A stretch of DNA of 14,771 nucleotides, from NCBI GenBank assembly GCA_002713605.1, contig PATL01000011.1, positions 1 through 14,771 on the forward strand, in the 5' to 3' direction. Below, piece after piece: positions 14,131 through 14,771 of this stretch. Position 1 is the stretch's first letter. Every line of letters begins with the position of its first letter. The notes below the pieces were generated by a model. That model was not told where the DNA came from. It ran no database searches and was given only the letters and a program-made list of their open reading frames with translations. The position numbers and the translations under genes are program-made. Origin of the DNA: a bacterium (lineage in GTDB: Bacteria; Actinomycetota; Acidimicrobiia; Acidimicrobiales; UBA8592).

Positions 14131-14136
14131 ATCGTA
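14131..14136 (-). promoter_or_regulatory. Candidate leaderless -10 box (TACGAT) for the D-2-hydroxyacid dehydrogenase gene
   Basis: On the minus strand TACGAT sits at -12 to -7 from the ATG, followed by CCATAT. The absence of any SD suggests that transcription begins at the start codon. The -35 region is not convincing. Confidence 0.5.
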
Positions 14137-14202
14137 ACGCCGGTATCACATCCGTATAAGGATATGAATTGTTAAACATAGCAAATACGGTCCTTTCACT
14201 CC

Positions 14203-14208
14203 TAGACT
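14203..14208 (+). promoter_or_regulatory. Candidate leaderless -10 box (TAGACT) for menD
   Basis: TAGACT fits TANNNT and occupies -12 to -7 from the GTG at 14215. Its TAG is also the in-frame stop that closes the frame upstream, so this GTG is the only possible start for menD apart from rarer codons. No SD is present. Confidence 0.5.
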
Positions 14209-14214
14209 TTTAAT

Positions 14215-14771
14215 GTGGATAAAAAGCCAACCACCGATAACTATGAATTATCGGCATATCCCTTCGCCATCAGGTTCTTTAACGAGATCAAAGCGTTAGG
14301 CGTGACCGAAGTAGCTGTTTCGCCTGGCTCACGAAATACCCCTTTAGTGTTAGCAGCTGAAGTGACAGGCTTAAATGTAAAGGTTTTCTTAGATGAACGT
14401 GTTGCTGGCTTCTATGCCTTAGGGCACGCAAAAATCACAAAGTCTCCTGTAGTGCTTATTTGCACTTCAGGCACTGCATTAGCGAACTACCTACCGGCTG
14501 TTATTGAAGCGAAACATTCTGGGGTTCCCATGATTGTATGCTCAGCTGACCGACCTCCTGAATTGCGACAGTGGGGTGCAGGGCAAACAATAGATCAGGT
14601 TCAAATTTATGGATCTAATGTTCAATGGTTTTACGATTTACCTGTTGCGAATGATGCCGATCCGGCGCAAGCTCAGAATATAGCTATAAGAGCCTGGGAT
14701 AGATCTGTAGCAGGTAGAGGCCCTGTTCATCTCAATTGGCCTCTTCGTGAACCTTTGGAACCTTTGTCTGA
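14215..14771 (+). CDS. menD: MenD (SEPHCHC synthase), N-terminal part, cut by the window edge
   Basis: The first ~185 codons are present (the full protein is usually about 550). MenD is a thiamine-diphosphate enzyme that joins isochorismate and 2-oxoglutarate in menaquinone biosynthesis. The N-terminal ThDP-binding domain is unmistakable: AVSPGSRNTPLVLA, FLDERVAGFYALG (Ser is usual where Val stands in DERxAGFYALG), CTSGTALANYLPAVIEA, SADRPPELRQWGAGQTIDQ and GPVHLNWPLREPL. The frame is closed upstream by TAG at 14203-14205, so GTG 14215 is the start. Menaquinone as respiratory quinone fits an actinobacterium. It could also accept electrons from the divergent flavoprotein dehydrogenase. Confidence 0.95.
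   Translation, partial: MDKKPTTDNYELSAYPFAIRFFNEIKALGVTEVAVSPGSRNTPLVLAAEVTGLNVKVFLDERVAGFYALGHAKITKSPVVLICTSGTALANYLPAVIEAKHSGVPMIVCSADRPPELRQWGAGQTIDQVQIYGSNVQWFYDLPVANDADPAQAQNIAIRAWDRSVAGRGPVHLNWPLREPLEPLS

Noticed and set aside
14152..14190. Spaced inverted repeat CCGTAT ... ATACGG between the dehydrogenase and menD genes
   Set aside because: Arms of only six bases with a 27-base spacer in AT-rich DNA are easily found by chance. Not strong enough to call an operator.
1..14771. Search for CRISPR arrays, insertion sequences, phage genes, toxin-antitoxin pairs and defence systems
   Set aside because: No regular direct repeats with spacers, no transposase or integrase motifs and no paired small genes were seen. 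The window is core metabolism and housekeeping.

Overview
The window looks like a piece of a low-to-mid-GC genome (low 40s % by eye, not counted) from an actinobacterium, probably an uncultured free-living (perhaps marine, Acidimicrobiia-like) lineage. The main reason is gene order. A Mec-type JAMM peptidase, CysM, MurI, an Rv1339-like metallo-beta-lactamase-fold protein, RNase PH and an ITPase lie in the same relative order as in Mycobacterium tuberculosis (Rv1334-Rv1341). pncB, which is also close to that block in M. tuberculosis, lies just downstream. menD (menaquinone), a class II ClpP and several apparently leaderless starts fit the same assignment. The lineage below phylum is inference.

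Layout. Bases 1-70 (minus strand) are the 5' end of tmRNA (ssrA), cut by the window edge. A KstD-like flavoprotein gene (+) follows and runs 11 bp into the 3' end of smpB (-), so the trans-translation pair ssrA/smpB brackets an unrelated flavoenzyme. Divergent from smpB is the block mec-cysM-murI-MBL-rph-rdgB (2345-6708). It links CysO-type cysteine biosynthesis, D-glutamate supply for peptidoglycan, RNA 3' maturation and nucleotide-pool cleaning. Unlike in M. tuberculosis, no cysO and no rhomboid gene lies in the block.

An MFS transporter (-) converges on rdgB and diverges from the NAD-salvage operon pncB-pncA-nrtR (8009-10699). The three genes overlap or abut. A 21-bp imperfect palindrome sits just upstream of, and touching, the pncB -10 box, and is a good candidate operator for the NrtR repressor encoded in the same operon. 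After it come tRNA-Leu(UAG) and clpP.

clpP converges on a small lipoprotein gene, with both stop codons inside one hairpin. The lipoprotein gene, rpe and an FAD-linked D-2-hydroxyacid dehydrogenase follow on the minus strand. The window ends in the first ~185 codons of menD (+).

The window is gene dense: no stretch over 300 bases lacks a gene. I see no transposon, CRISPR array, phage gene or obvious new defence system. The points most worth following are the missing cysO, a recurrent TANNNT-6 nt-start-codon arrangement suggesting leaderless transcription, and the autoregulated NAD-salvage operon with a divergent transporter.
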